Of a DNA stretch of 64,000 bases, positions 51,538-60,553 are shown piece after piece. The stretch is taken from positions 8,777 to 72,776 of the forward strand of contig CAYYUG010000011.1 in NCBI GenBank assembly GCA_964474755.1, in the 5' to 3' direction. Made by a program: the position numbers and the translations under genes. The stretch is from GCA-2717185 sp964474755 (GTDB lineage Bacteria; Pseudomonadota; Alphaproteobacteria; UBA8366; GCA-2717185). Numbering within the stretch: the stretch's first letter is position 1; every line of letters begins with the position of its first letter. The notes under the pieces were generated by a model, which was not told the DNA's origin, ran no database searches, and saw only the letters and a program-made list of their open reading frames with translations.

Positions 51538-52112
51538 TCCCTTTCAGGTGGCGCAGGTTCTTCAGAATCGATTTGATAGCGGCTGATCAAGGGCGCCTGA
51601 CAGGCCATAAAAGCGAAGGTAATCGCAATTGCCCCAAAAATTTTGTAATTCACCCAAAAATCAGTGCTCTGCGTGCGCCATATAATTTCGTTTGCGATCG
51701 CCATCGCCGCAAAAAACAGGCCAAACCGCAACGTTAGAAGGTTCCACCCTTTGTCTGTTAAGGTCCACGCCGCGCTAAACAGCGGTCGAAGCAGTGGCTT
51801 TTTCAGGGCGAGGCCGCCAAGCAGAACAATTGCAAACAAGGCTTGAACTATCGTCGGCTTCATCTTGATGAAACGCTCATCGTCCAGGAGCAAGGTAAGC
51901 CCACCAAACACCATAACGATAACAGCCGTCACCACCAGCACGATGGGAACGCGACGTTCGATGATAAAAGAAATGGCTAGTGCCACCCCAGTGGCGGCCA
52001 TAAACCAGGCCGTCGCCATGAGCAGGTCAGCCTTGTAATAGGCGATCAGAAATATGCCAAGAGGGCCATATTCGATCGTCGGACGCAGCCAGGTTGGAGA
52101 CTTGTTTTCCAT
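51534..52112 (-). CDS. yciB: Intracellular septation/inner membrane protein YciB
   Basis: This 192-residue multi-pass membrane protein of the IspZ/YciB family has about five hydrophobic segments and the characteristic LLLDDERFIKMKPTIVQALFA and WTLTDKGWNLLTLRFGLFFAAMAIANE regions. I chose the ATG at 52112 (MENKSPTWLRPTIEYGPL). The role is cell division and envelope synthesis. In relatives it often follows ftsY; here it is separated from it. Confidence 0.92.
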   Translation of the reverse strand: MENKSPTWLRPTIEYGPLGIFLIAYYKADLLMATAWFMAATGVALAISFIIERRVPIVLVVTAVIVMVFGGLTLLLDDERFIKMKPTIVQALFAIVLLGGLALKKPLLRPLFSAAWTLTDKGWNLLTLRFGLFFAAMAIANEIIWRTQSTDFWVNYKIFGAIAITFAFMACQAPLISRYQIDSEEPAPPERD

Positions 52113-52556
52113 AGCGTGAATATAGAGGCCCAGCAACTGGGCTGAAAGGGCACTGTTCGGATACTGTCCGCAAGCCTAGGACAACTGAACGCAGCTGACG
52201 CGCCCAGCCAACGAAGGGGCAGCACATAGAGAGATTCCATCCCATTACGATATTCTATGAAAAGAAGGTTTCCATTCGCATCGAAATCCCACTGATCCAA
52301 AACGGCCCTGAAGTACTTATAAATCTGATTTACAATCTGCAGGAGTGCATCAACGCACAAAACACTTATGAATTTTTTTAGTGTATCTGACCGGTTACTC
52401 GGCTATGGCAACAACTATTTAACGCGTGAAAAGAGGGTAAAGGGGACTGCACCGACACAGCAGTCGCCTAACAATAGGAAGGGCCGACTGAATGGTGTGT
52501 ATTTTTACAGTGACCTAAGCAAAATGTTTAACGACACGGGATTGGTAGCACACTAG
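52113..52556. other. Intergenic region upstream of yciB
   Basis: About 440 bases between two minus-strand genes. A 104-codon minus frame extends back from yciB to 52360 but overlaps it out of frame and is unconvincing. The AT-rich stretch 52360-52440 is likely promoter DNA. Confidence 0.35.
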
Positions 52557-53744
52557 TTAGCTAATCGAACCTATCCCGTAGACACCAGTAAGTAATTGGC
52601 CCGTCTCGAACCGATCCAGCCCGTAGCCTCTGATGTCCACATCGGTCGCCTGACCGAGGGCGGTTTGAGCCTGCACCTTACCGATCGCTGGTGCCAGCTT
52701 GAAGCCATGGCCGGAGAACCCAAAATTCACCATCAGTCCGCCGATCCCCGGCACGAATCCTAACACCGGGTTCCAGTCCGGCGTGATATCGTAGGCTCCA
52801 ACCCAACTGTCTGTGAACTCCGCGCTGGCGAAACTAGGCATACGGTGTGCGACCAAACCGCCCATATGCAAAATGAAATCATCGCCAACATTTTCGTCAA
52901 TTGTATCAGCATCGGTGATCGGGTCGCCATGATCGCCAGTCCCCACCAAGACAACGCCGCCGGTTGCCGGCCGGAAATACATCTTATTATCCGTTGCTAA
53001 GTCTTTAACAATCGGCAGCATGCGTCCGTATTCCGATCCCGACCGCATAGTCAGCACTGTGTGGCGAGAGACGTCTAGCGGAATGTCGAGGCCTATTTCA
53101 TCAGTCAGGGACCGCGACCAGGGACCGATTGCGACGATTACGGTTTCTGCATACAAAATACCCTGGACCGTCTTCACACCCTTTACTTTGCCGCCCTCCA
53201 AAATCAAGGAGGTAACGGAGCACTCCGTTTTTACCGTAATCCCCTTACGCCGAGCGGCGTTGAGAAAGCTAGTCGTAGTCAGGTAGGGATCAGCGTAACC
53301 GGAATCCGGTTCGTAGCCGATCACATGAGCATCGTCTACCGACAGCAACGGATGCCGTTCAAGTGCCTCCTCCTTGGAAATTTCATACGTATCGGCACCA
53401 ACGCCCGCCTGCATAGCTAGATTGTCTGCTAGCTTGTTCGCGAAATCGCCTTCAGGCGCGACGATGATATACCCGGAATTTGTAAAGCCGGATTCCGCCT
53501 CATCATCTTCCAACCAGTCCTTGAATTGGCGGAACATTTCAATGCTTTTTACCGTCAGTTGCGTGTTGGTCGGCACGGAATAGTGACTGCGGATGATGGC
53601 ACAGGACTTCGCGGTACCGCCGCTGCAAACCGGCCCTCGATCGACAACACAGACATTCAGTTTGCCAAGCTTAGCCAAATGAAACGCGGTTGACGCCCCT
53701 ATCACACCGGCTCCGACTACGATCGCATCAAACGTTTCTGTCAT
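52557..53744 (-). CDS. FAD-dependent amine oxidoreductase (sarcosine oxidase/DAO-like)
   Basis: This 395-residue flavoenzyme has the N-terminal AIVVGAGVIGASTAFHLAKLG and C-terminal WVGAYDITPDWNPVLGF then GFSGHGFKLAPAIG, like sarcosine/N-methyl amino acid oxidases. The ATG at 53744 has AAAGGACG upstream; 43 upstream codons of the open frame are rejected. It is divergent from the lyase at 53856 with a 111-base shared promoter region. Substrate is a secondary amine by family only. Confidence 0.88.
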   Translation of the reverse strand: MTETFDAIVVGAGVIGASTAFHLAKLGKLNVCVVDRGPVCSGGTAKSCAIIRSHYSVPTNTQLTVKSIEMFRQFKDWLEDDEAESGFTNSGYIIVAPEGDFANKLADNLAMQAGVGADTYEISKEEALERHPLLSVDDAHVIGYEPDSGYADPYLTTTSFLNAARRKGITVKTECSVTSLILEGGKVKGVKTVQGILYAETVIVAIGPWSRSLTDEIGLDIPLDVSRHTVLTMRSGSEYGRMLPIVKDLATDNKMYFRPATGGVVLVGTGDHGDPITDADTIDENVGDDFILHMGGLVAHRMPSFASAEFTDSWVGAYDITPDWNPVLGFVPGIGGLMVNFGFSGHGFKLAPAIGKVQAQTALGQATDVDIRGYGLDRFETGQLLTGVYGIGSIS

Positions 53745-53855
53745 ATCGACGTCCTTTATCGTTTCACTGCACGTTAACCGCGCCCCGGAGCGGGTGCAAT
53801 TGCACCGCGCCAGTCGCTGTAATAACTTCGGACTAATCGAAAAAGGGAGACAGTG

Positions 53856-54734
53856 ATGTCGAAGGGTAAGCAATTACGCGATTTGATGACCAGTGATGGA
53901 ATGGTCCTAGCACCGGGCGCCTATGACGGGCTGACGGCAAAACTAGTCGCCCAGGCCGAATTCTCGGCCGTCTACATGACCGGGGCAGGCACGTCCTGCA
54001 GCCATGGCTACCCCGATTACGGACTAATCACGATGAGTGAGATGGTCGCCAACGCTGGCCGTATGGCGGACGCGGTAAATCAGCCTGTGATTTCTGATGC
54101 CGACAACGGGTATGGCAACGAACTCAATACTTTTCGCACGATTCAGGAGTTCGAGAAGGCAGGTGTCGCAGGGGTTCATTTGGAAGATCAGGCATTCCCA
54201 AAACGTTGTGGCCATCTGGAAGACAAAGAACTAATCCCGCTTGACGACTATCTAGCCAAAATTCGCGCCGCAGCCGACGCCAGACGCGATCCAAACTTCG
54301 TCATCATCGCGCGCACAGACGCACGTGCCTCGCTCGGCTTTGAGGAGGCGGTCAAGCGGTGTAACGCGGCGTTGCAGGCCGGCGCCGACGTGGCGTTCCT
54401 GGAAGCACCGCAGAACATGGATGAGATCGCCGCAGCACCACGCGAAATTAACGGACCCTGCCTGTTAAACGTGGTACGAGGCGGCAAAACGCCGGAGATC
54501 GAATTCGTACAGGCAAAAGAAATGGGCTACCGCATCGCCATCGTCCCGGGCCTGCTTTTCGTCCAGGTTATCGGAGCATGTGAAAAAATACTGGCCGCGA
54601 TGAAGGCGGAAGGGAAGCATCCAGCACCAATCACCGAAATGAGCCCAGGGGGAGCCTTCGGCCGGGCCGGCGCATCTGACTGGGATCCCCGACGCGAGAT
54701 CTACCGGGAGGCACCACAGCAAGCCGCCGAATGA
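53856..54734 (+). CDS. Isocitrate lyase/PEP mutase-superfamily protein (carboxylic acid lyase)
   Basis: This 292-residue TIM-barrel protein has DADNGYGN (Mg-binding Asp pair), VHLEDQ and the catalytic loop KRCGHLED (K-[KR]-C-G-H). That places it with methylisocitrate lyase, oxaloacetate decarboxylase and 2,3-dimethylmalate lyase relatives. The ATG at 53856 follows AAAGGGAGA. Its stop overlaps the next monooxygenase. The exact 2-hydroxyacid substrate cannot be named. Confidence 0.88.
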   Translation: MSKGKQLRDLMTSDGMVLAPGAYDGLTAKLVAQAEFSAVYMTGAGTSCSHGYPDYGLITMSEMVANAGRMADAVNQPVISDADNGYGNELNTFRTIQEFEKAGVAGVHLEDQAFPKRCGHLEDKELIPLDDYLAKIRAAADARRDPNFVIIARTDARASLGFEEAVKRCNAALQAGADVAFLEAPQNMDEIAAAPREINGPCLLNVVRGGKTPEIEFVQAKEMGYRIAIVPGLLFVQVIGACEKILAAMKAEGKHPAPITEMSPGGAFGRAGASDWDPRREIYREAPQQAAE

Positions 54735-55888
54735 CTATCACGGGAAGTCGCGCGTCAGATCTAGCGACTCGGGACGGGCTGAGCGCGCTTGAGCGCGCAA
54801 AGCGCCAACCGCTCATATTGGGCTTGTTTCTGCCGATTCAAAATGGTGGCTGGACCATCTCGTCTGCAGCGCGCAATACGGACTGGTCCTTCGACTATAA
54901 CGCGAAACTGATCGTGAAGGCGGAAGAGGCCGGCTTTGATCTTGCCTTCGGTCTTGCCCAGTGGCTTGGTTCCGAGGGACACGGCGGTGCCACCAAATAC
55001 CGTAAATTCTCAATCGATCCGCTGCTAGTCACCTCCGGTGTTGCGGCGCTCACCCGCAACATCATGCTGATCTCCACAGTACACGTATTGTACGGTTGGC
55101 ATCCGCTGCATCTGGCTAAGCTCGGCGCCACCATGGATCATATGACCGGCGGCCGATGGGGCCTGAACCTGGTAACCGGATTCCGGCCAAACGAAATTGA
55201 AATGTTCGGGCTCGACCCAATACCGCGTGACGAACGTTATGTCCGGGCAGCAGAGTTCACAGACATACTGGATACGTTGTGGCGATCGGAAGAAGATATT
55301 AGCTGGGAAGGGGACTACTGGTCTCTGAAAAGCGCATACGTCTCGCCCAAACCAGTGCATGGCCGCCCGATCCTGGTCAACGCTGGCAGCTCCAAGGCGG
55401 GTCTTGCCTATGCTGCGAAATATTCCGACCTGATTTTTATCACCAGCCCCGGTGGCGCGGAAATCAGTGCTGCGCTGAAAACGCTGCCTGCACACACGGC
55501 AGAGATTAAGGCTTTGGCCGCTGAACAGGGCCGAGAAATTCGAACCGTTATTAATCCGCACGTCATCTGCCGAGATACGGAGCGTGAAGTGGATCAGGTT
55601 TGCAAGGCTATTCTCGTCGGCGAGGACGCGCCCGCTGTCAACAGCCTGGTAGGCACTATGCGCCAAGGCGACCAGTCATCCTGGCGCGGCCATGAAAGAC
55701 GGCAGCGAATAATCGGCGGTAATGTTCAAATTTTTGGCACTCCAGAGCAGGTCGTCGAGCAGTTTGCCGCCCTAAAAGACGCCGGTTGCGATGGTTTGCA
55801 GATCAATTTTTTCGATTTTGCGCCAGACTTAGCCTATTTCGCAAAAAATGTCCTACCGTTGATGAAACAGGCCGGCCTGCGAGTCTAG
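54731..55888 (+). CDS. LLM-class flavin-dependent monooxygenase (SsuD/SfnG-like)
   Basis: The 385-residue protein resembles FMNH2-dependent sulfonate/sulfone monooxygenases: LGLFLPIQNGGW, STVHVLYGWHPLHLAKLGATMDHMTGGRWGLNLVTG-type core (~110-150), NAGSSKAGLAYAAKYSDLIFI and NVQIFGTPEQVVEQ. It could cleave C-S bonds or oxidise another substrate. ATGA overlap with the upstream lyase, suggesting one pathway. No flavin reductase is adjacent. Confidence 0.88.
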   Translation: MTITGSRASDLATRDGLSALERAKRQPLILGLFLPIQNGGWTISSAARNTDWSFDYNAKLIVKAEEAGFDLAFGLAQWLGSEGHGGATKYRKFSIDPLLVTSGVAALTRNIMLISTVHVLYGWHPLHLAKLGATMDHMTGGRWGLNLVTGFRPNEIEMFGLDPIPRDERYVRAAEFTDILDTLWRSEEDISWEGDYWSLKSAYVSPKPVHGRPILVNAGSSKAGLAYAAKYSDLIFITSPGGAEISAALKTLPAHTAEIKALAAEQGREIRTVINPHVICRDTEREVDQVCKAILVGEDAPAVNSLVGTMRQGDQSSWRGHERRQRIIGGNVQIFGTPEQVVEQFAALKDAGCDGLQINFFDFAPDLAYFAKNVLPLMKQAGLRV

Positions 55889-55954
55889 TTGGTAGCTTTA
55901 CAAAATACCCGAAAAACCGGATAGCGACACAACGCTTGCACCTTCAGCGTGATA

Positions 55955-58399
55955 CTAGCTATGCAGTTTTTCGCCGCCGGGATCATATACCGGTCGGAAA
56001 CTCGCGGTCGCGGCGAACCGCCGGCTAGCAATTTCGACCTCAAATCCACCAGCCGACACCATATCATCAACGCTCTTTTCACCCGCCTGCACCAATCCTA
56101 TCGCAACAGTGCGGTCGACAGTGTGGCCGAAGGCCGCACTAGACACTTGCCCGACAAAGGCACCATTCCATAGGATCGGTTCGCCACCGATTGCTAGTGC
56201 CTCCTTCTCCACCACAGTGAATATAACGAGCCTTTTGCGCAGGCCCACTTCCCTCTGTCGCCGCAGGGCTTCCTGGCCGATGAACGGCGTGTCGAGGTCA
56301 ATTTTAGCCGCAAAGCCCAACCCCGCTTCCAACGGTGTGGTCTCCGGTGTCAAATCATGGCCCCAAGCGCGGTAACCCTTCTCGAGCCGCAGACAAGTCA
56401 TGGCGGTGGTGCCGGCGTCGCGCAAGCCAAAGTCTCCGCCCACCTCAAACAACATGTCATATACGGCACCGGCGAAACTGATAGGCATGAAGAGTTCCCA
56501 ACCAAGTTCACCGACATATGATAACCGGGCCGCCCGGACCGGCCAGCGCCCCACCGTGATGTCTTGCCAGGACATGTAGGGGAAATCCGCGTTAGATAGG
56601 ACCCCATCGCTTACGGCACCAATGAGATCACGAGCCTTTGGCCCAGCAAGCGCCAGCACCGCAGTGCTCTCTGTCACGTCTTCGATGGTGACCCTTTCAT
56701 TCCTGAGATTTCGCGTAACCCAATCGTGGTCGCGGACCGGTTGCGCTGTGCTGGTGACAATCAAATAGTCGTCCGTCGCATAGCGGAAGACAGTGCAATC
56801 GGATTCGTAGCCGCCGCGCTCATTTAGCATACCGGTGTAGATTACGCGGCCCGGCGCAGCCGACATATCGTTCGCGCAAAGCCGCTGCATCAGCCTCTCC
56901 GCTTCTAGGCCTCGCACTCGGAGCTTGCCGTAGCTGCTCTGATCGAACAAGGCGACATCATTACGTGCAACGGCATGCTCCGCGGCAACATAGTGCTCGA
57001 AGTCCGGTCGAGAGAACGTCGGAGATATGTTAACGGCCACACCATCAGTGGCAAAGAAGCTCGGTCGCTCCCACCCCATTCGCTGGCTGAAATGCGCCCC
57101 TTTCATCTTCTGGCGTTCGTGCAGCGGGCCGTGGCGGACGTCCCGCGCAGACTTAAACTCACGGTGCGGCGCTTCGGTGACGTAGTGCATCGAAAGCACT
57201 TCCGGTGCCCGTTCCCGCAACATACGCATATTGTTGTGAAACGGCGCAAAACGACGAATGTCGACCGGCCACAGATCGAGCGTTGGCTCACCCGAAATGA
57301 TCCATTCGGCCAGCCAGCGTCCTGCGCCACCACTGCTTGCCATACCGGCCGAATTCATGCCGCAGCCGAGAAAAAACCCGCGCAACTCTGGGGATTCGCC
57401 AAGCAGGAAGCGTCCATCTGGCGTAAAGCTTTCTGGCCCATTCAACAGCATGCGGGCCTCAGCCTGCTCCAAAGCCGGGACGCGGTGTATACCGTTTTTC
57501 AGCATTGGTTCAAAATGATCCCAATCCTCGGCCAATAGATCAAAGGCAAAATCCTTTGGCAGCTGGTTGAGACCGATGGCGCGCGCATTCGGTTCGAAGC
57601 TACCAACTAGCAGGCCGCCAACATCGTCGCGCAGATAGAGATGCGCATCGTGATCGCCCAGTGTCGGCAAATGCCCTTCGACCTCTTCCAACGGCTGAGT
57701 TAGCAGATAAAAATGCTCGCAGGCGTGCAACGGCGCCGAAACGCCGGCCAGTGCGGCGACCGAATGTGACCACAGTCCAGCGCAGAGCGCCACCGCCTCG
57801 CAAGCGATGGTGCCGTGAGGCGTTTCTACTCCGGTGACTTGTCGGTTCTCAACCGTAAAGCCAGTGACCGGCGCATCCTCCACAATATGTGCACCATTCG
57901 CTCGCGCCGCCTTAGTCAGCGCGGCGCAGAGATCGCTTGGATTGACGCGACCGTCTTCCGGGGACCAGACCGCACCAACCAAATCGTCGGTTCGGATCAA
58001 AGGCCACAATCGACCCGCCTCCTCCGGCGAGACAACGTTCACCTCAATGCCGAATAGCCTGGCCAGCGAGGCTTGGCGCTTGATGTGTATGAAACGTTCC
58101 TTGTTTGTCGCAAGACTGAGGCTGCCAGTTTGCAACCAACCGGTCGACTGCCCAGTCTCTTCCTCCAGACTCTGATATAGCTTGGTGCTGTACTGGATCA
58201 TCCGTGTCAGGTTCTCGCTGGAGCGCAATGCACGCACCTGAGCCGCGGAGTGCCAGCTCGTACCCGAAGTAAGCTGCTTGCGCTCAAGCAGAACAACATC
58301 GCGACACCCCGCCTTAGCAAGGTGATAAGCCGTGCTGCATCCCATGACACCACCGCCAATAACAACAACACTAGCGTTGGTTGGGAAAATGTTAGACAT
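55955..58399 (-). CDS. Dimethylglycine/sarcosine dehydrogenase-like protein (FAD + GCV_T domains)
   Basis: The 814-residue protein has an N-terminal DAO flavin domain (VVVIGGGVMGCSTAYHLAKAG; SGTSWHSAAQ with His50 as likely covalent flavin site) and a C-terminal tetrahydrofolate-binding aminomethyltransferase domain (from RNDVALFDQSSYGKLRVRG to the KRLVIFTV region). Such enzymes demethylate dimethylglycine or sarcosine and load the methylene on folate. It starts 324 bases before the next gene and is independently transcribed. Related enzymes also act on other N-methylated amines. Confidence 0.9.
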   Translation of the reverse strand: MSNIFPTNASVVVIGGGVMGCSTAYHLAKAGCRDVVLLERKQLTSGTSWHSAAQVRALRSSENLTRMIQYSTKLYQSLEEETGQSTGWLQTGSLSLATNKERFIHIKRQASLARLFGIEVNVVSPEEAGRLWPLIRTDDLVGAVWSPEDGRVNPSDLCAALTKAARANGAHIVEDAPVTGFTVENRQVTGVETPHGTIACEAVALCAGLWSHSVAALAGVSAPLHACEHFYLLTQPLEEVEGHLPTLGDHDAHLYLRDDVGGLLVGSFEPNARAIGLNQLPKDFAFDLLAEDWDHFEPMLKNGIHRVPALEQAEARMLLNGPESFTPDGRFLLGESPELRGFFLGCGMNSAGMASSGGAGRWLAEWIISGEPTLDLWPVDIRRFAPFHNNMRMLRERAPEVLSMHYVTEAPHREFKSARDVRHGPLHERQKMKGAHFSQRMGWERPSFFATDGVAVNISPTFSRPDFEHYVAAEHAVARNDVALFDQSSYGKLRVRGLEAERLMQRLCANDMSAAPGRVIYTGMLNERGGYESDCTVFRYATDDYLIVTSTAQPVRDHDWVTRNLRNERVTIEDVTESTAVLALAGPKARDLIGAVSDGVLSNADFPYMSWQDITVGRWPVRAARLSYVGELGWELFMPISFAGAVYDMLFEVGGDFGLRDAGTTAMTCLRLEKGYRAWGHDLTPETTPLEAGLGFAAKIDLDTPFIGQEALRRQREVGLRKRLVIFTVVEKEALAIGGEPILWNGAFVGQVSSAAFGHTVDRTVAIGLVQAGEKSVDDMVSAGGFEVEIASRRFAATASFRPVYDPGGEKLHS

Positions 58400-58723
58400 G
58401 AGGATCTCTAAAAATTTTTGAACCGCTATCGAAGGTCGTTTTCAGGACACGACGATGCACCGTTACTCCCACAAATGCCATTCATTCATCTCTACTTTGT
58501 CGGAAATTTCAGACCTGTTGCAGTTATAACGGTAAAGCCTAATCATTTCGCCGGTCAGCACGACCTGATCCTTGCTATACACTCACTCAACCCTGAAGGC
58601 CGATGCTTTGCACCACTGCCACCGATAGTCATTGGTAGAAAGTACTACGCAAGCTTGCGTTGTGTATTTTGATCCGTGCCGCTCCGCAAATGCAGCCACC
58701 CCGTTCTTTGCCGGTATCGTCGT
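58400..58723. other. Intergenic region upstream of the dimethylglycine dehydrogenase-like gene
   Basis: About 320 bases between two minus-strand genes; plus-strand frames of 84 and 88 codons are unconvincing. No terminator or repeat was seen. Confidence 0.35.
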
Positions 58724-59647
58724 CTACTTAGGTTCTTCGAGCCCATCGCGTAGTTTCTCTATTCCCATACGCAGAAGCCTCTCCGCAGCTTCCGGCGAGG
58801 CCCAGGCAGCGTGCGGGGTCAGTGTAACGTTATCCAGTTCGCAGAACTGGTTATCCGCTGGAAGCGGTTCATCACCGAATACGTCGAGTGCAGCATAACC
58901 GATACGGCCCTGGGCCAGTAGATCAGCGAGCGCCACCTCATCAACCAGAGCCCCGCGGGCCGCATTGACCAACACAGCATGTGGCTGTAGCAGTTCGAGC
59001 CGACGCCGGTCGATGATCTTTTCGGTTTCCGGAACCAGGTCTATATGCAAGGTAACCACGTCTGACCGACGCATTAGATCGTCTATCTCGACCGCCTCGC
59101 AGTCGACTTCGCCAGACACACCACTACGGTTCCATGCGATCACCTTCATTCCAAGCGCAGCCCCAAGCTGCGCCATCGTGCAGCCGACACCACCTAGGCC
59201 GATCACACCCAGGGTCTTGCCTTCCAGTTCGAACCCACCATCGGGCCGCCAGGTACCGCTCCGCACTTCTCGGTCGAGTTGCACGACACGTCGCACGCCA
59301 GAAAGTATCAGTGCCAGGGTGTGTTCCGCGATGGTGCGATTTCCATAGCCAGCAACCCCACAGACAGCAATCCCGCACGTTGCTGCGGCATCCAAGTCAA
59401 CATAGCTGGCAACCCCGGTGCCTAGAAAGACTATGACTTTGAGGTCCGGCAACACCTGCAGCAGCTCGGAAGACATCTTCGTGTGACCGTTGAGCACGCC
59501 GGTGTACCCCACCAACAGCTCCGGCAAGTCTACCGGATCTGGATCGCCAATGTGGATATCCAGGAATGGCAAAATATCCGAGATTCCTGGGGTGGTGTCA
59601 TAGAGCGCCTTTAGCTCAGCACTGCAATCGAAGTAGAGCGCCCGCAT
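58724..59647 (-). CDS. D-2-hydroxyacid dehydrogenase
   Basis: The 307-residue NAD-dependent enzyme has the GLGGVGCTMAQLGAALGM Rossmann motif near 150, the catalytic Arg/Glu region NAARGALVDEVALADLL and LDVFGDEPLP, and catalytic His in LTPHAAWASPEA. It resembles glycerate/glyoxylate and phosphoglycerate dehydrogenases; lacking a C-terminal ACT domain, it is not full-length SerA. It follows the selenoprotein gene by 12 bases in the same direction, so the two are probably co-transcribed. Confidence 0.9.
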   Translation of the reverse strand: MRALYFDCSAELKALYDTTPGISDILPFLDIHIGDPDPVDLPELLVGYTGVLNGHTKMSSELLQVLPDLKVIVFLGTGVASYVDLDAAATCGIAVCGVAGYGNRTIAEHTLALILSGVRRVVQLDREVRSGTWRPDGGFELEGKTLGVIGLGGVGCTMAQLGAALGMKVIAWNRSGVSGEVDCEAVEIDDLMRRSDVVTLHIDLVPETEKIIDRRRLELLQPHAVLVNAARGALVDEVALADLLAQGRIGYAALDVFGDEPLPADNQFCELDNVTLTPHAAWASPEAAERLLRMGIEKLRDGLEEPK

Positions 59648-59659
59648 AATGCTGATGCC

Positions 59660-60553
59660 CTATGATGCGGCGATAAAACTGCGTTTGTCTTGCACCTGAC
59701 GCGCCCGCCGCGCCTCGCCCTCAGCACGCAACGCGTTGCGATTTTCCGGGCCGATATAGTTATAGACGTGCCGCCAGCCCTCGCCTCCCGGCCAGAGGAC
59801 CGGCGAATGCACCGTGGTACGTGGTCCAGAAGCGGACTCAAGCAGGTCGATCGCTTGAGCGGCTATAAGCGCTTGCGCTGCACGGTCGTAGGGAGGACCA
59901 GCCGGATTACCGAGTGGGAAGTCGGTGAAGACCAACCTTGGAACCCCACAATGTTCGACAATGTCGCGACCTGACCCAATGATCACAGTCGGAATACCAG
60001 CTTCTTCGATCGCACGTGCAACCAAACTCACGGTTTGGTGGCAGACTGGTCATATGGGGACCAAAACGGCAGCGTCAGCCTGATCCTCCTGGCACAGCCG
60101 CACGATATGCGCGGCGTCTTGGTCAAGGGTCTGACGGTGGCTATAGGTCGTCGGGACTCCATGAAAGCGCTCTGTCAGCCCTCCTATGCGGCTTTCCGTC
60201 GCCAAAGCGTGTAGCGCCAGCACTGGTAGATAACTCTCCCTGTCTCGCATATGGGTCGTTTCCTTATCCCAGGCGAGATATTCGGTGTGCAGATCTGCCG
60301 GCGTGTCCTTAGTCAGCCCGCTCCAAACCTCCTTGAGCTTGCGGTTTCCATCCTTCGGCCCACCAGGCGGGCTCGAAGTGGTAACGATCACGACTCTGCT
60401 CTCCGTCAGAGAATTTTTCAGAGTTGTGAAGGGCACGTCGTCATATCGAGACCACTGATAGTCGTTGTTGTAGCCGAGCGCACGGTAATAGCGCCGCGTG
60501 CGCTCCATATAACCGACCGGATCAGTCCTACCAATCTCTGTATTTAGGTTCAC
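59660..60553 (-). CDS. GrdB-like selenoprotein (glycine/sarcosine/betaine reductase selenoprotein B family)
   Basis: The gene reads through one in-frame UGA at 60050-60052 to give 297 residues with selenocysteine at position 168. Residues 1-167 begin MNLNTEIGRTDPVGYMERTR and end ADAAVLVPI; after the UGA come PVCHQTVSLVARAIEEAGIP and RDIVEHCGVPRLVFTDFPLG. The U-P-V-C redox pair is the active-site motif of this family, and no frame change is needed. A GTG start at 60553 is preceded by GGAGTGAAGC. A SECIS-like hairpin follows the UGA at once. A simple nonsense mutation is the alternative, but the codon sits exactly at the family's Sec site and both halves look intact. Whether this organism has selA, selB, selC and selD cannot be seen here. 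Confidence 0.9.
60017..60043 (-). promoter_or_regulatory. Bacterial SECIS-like element
   Basis: Starting 6 bases after the UGA (in mRNA sense), UGC-C-ACCAAAC and GUUUGGU-U-GCA pair around the loop CGUGA: seven perfect base pairs, one C-U mismatch, then three more. The apical loop carries G-U about 19-20 bases after the UGA, within the distance known for bacterial SECIS elements recognised by SelB. It lies entirely inside the coding sequence, as expected in bacteria. Confidence 0.75.

Noticed and set aside
52046..52360. 104-residue minus-strand gene upstream of yciB
   Set aside because: Overlaps yciB out of frame and resembles no family.
58724..59647. Phosphoglycerate dehydrogenase serA
   Set aside because: The catalytic fold matches but there is no C-terminal regulatory domain, so only the general 2-hydroxyacid dehydrogenase call is made.
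59660..60031. A separate 123-residue gene downstream of the UGA
   Set aside because: It has no ribosome site and would lose the conserved PVCHQTV segment; it is in frame with the preceding gene and is its C-terminal half.
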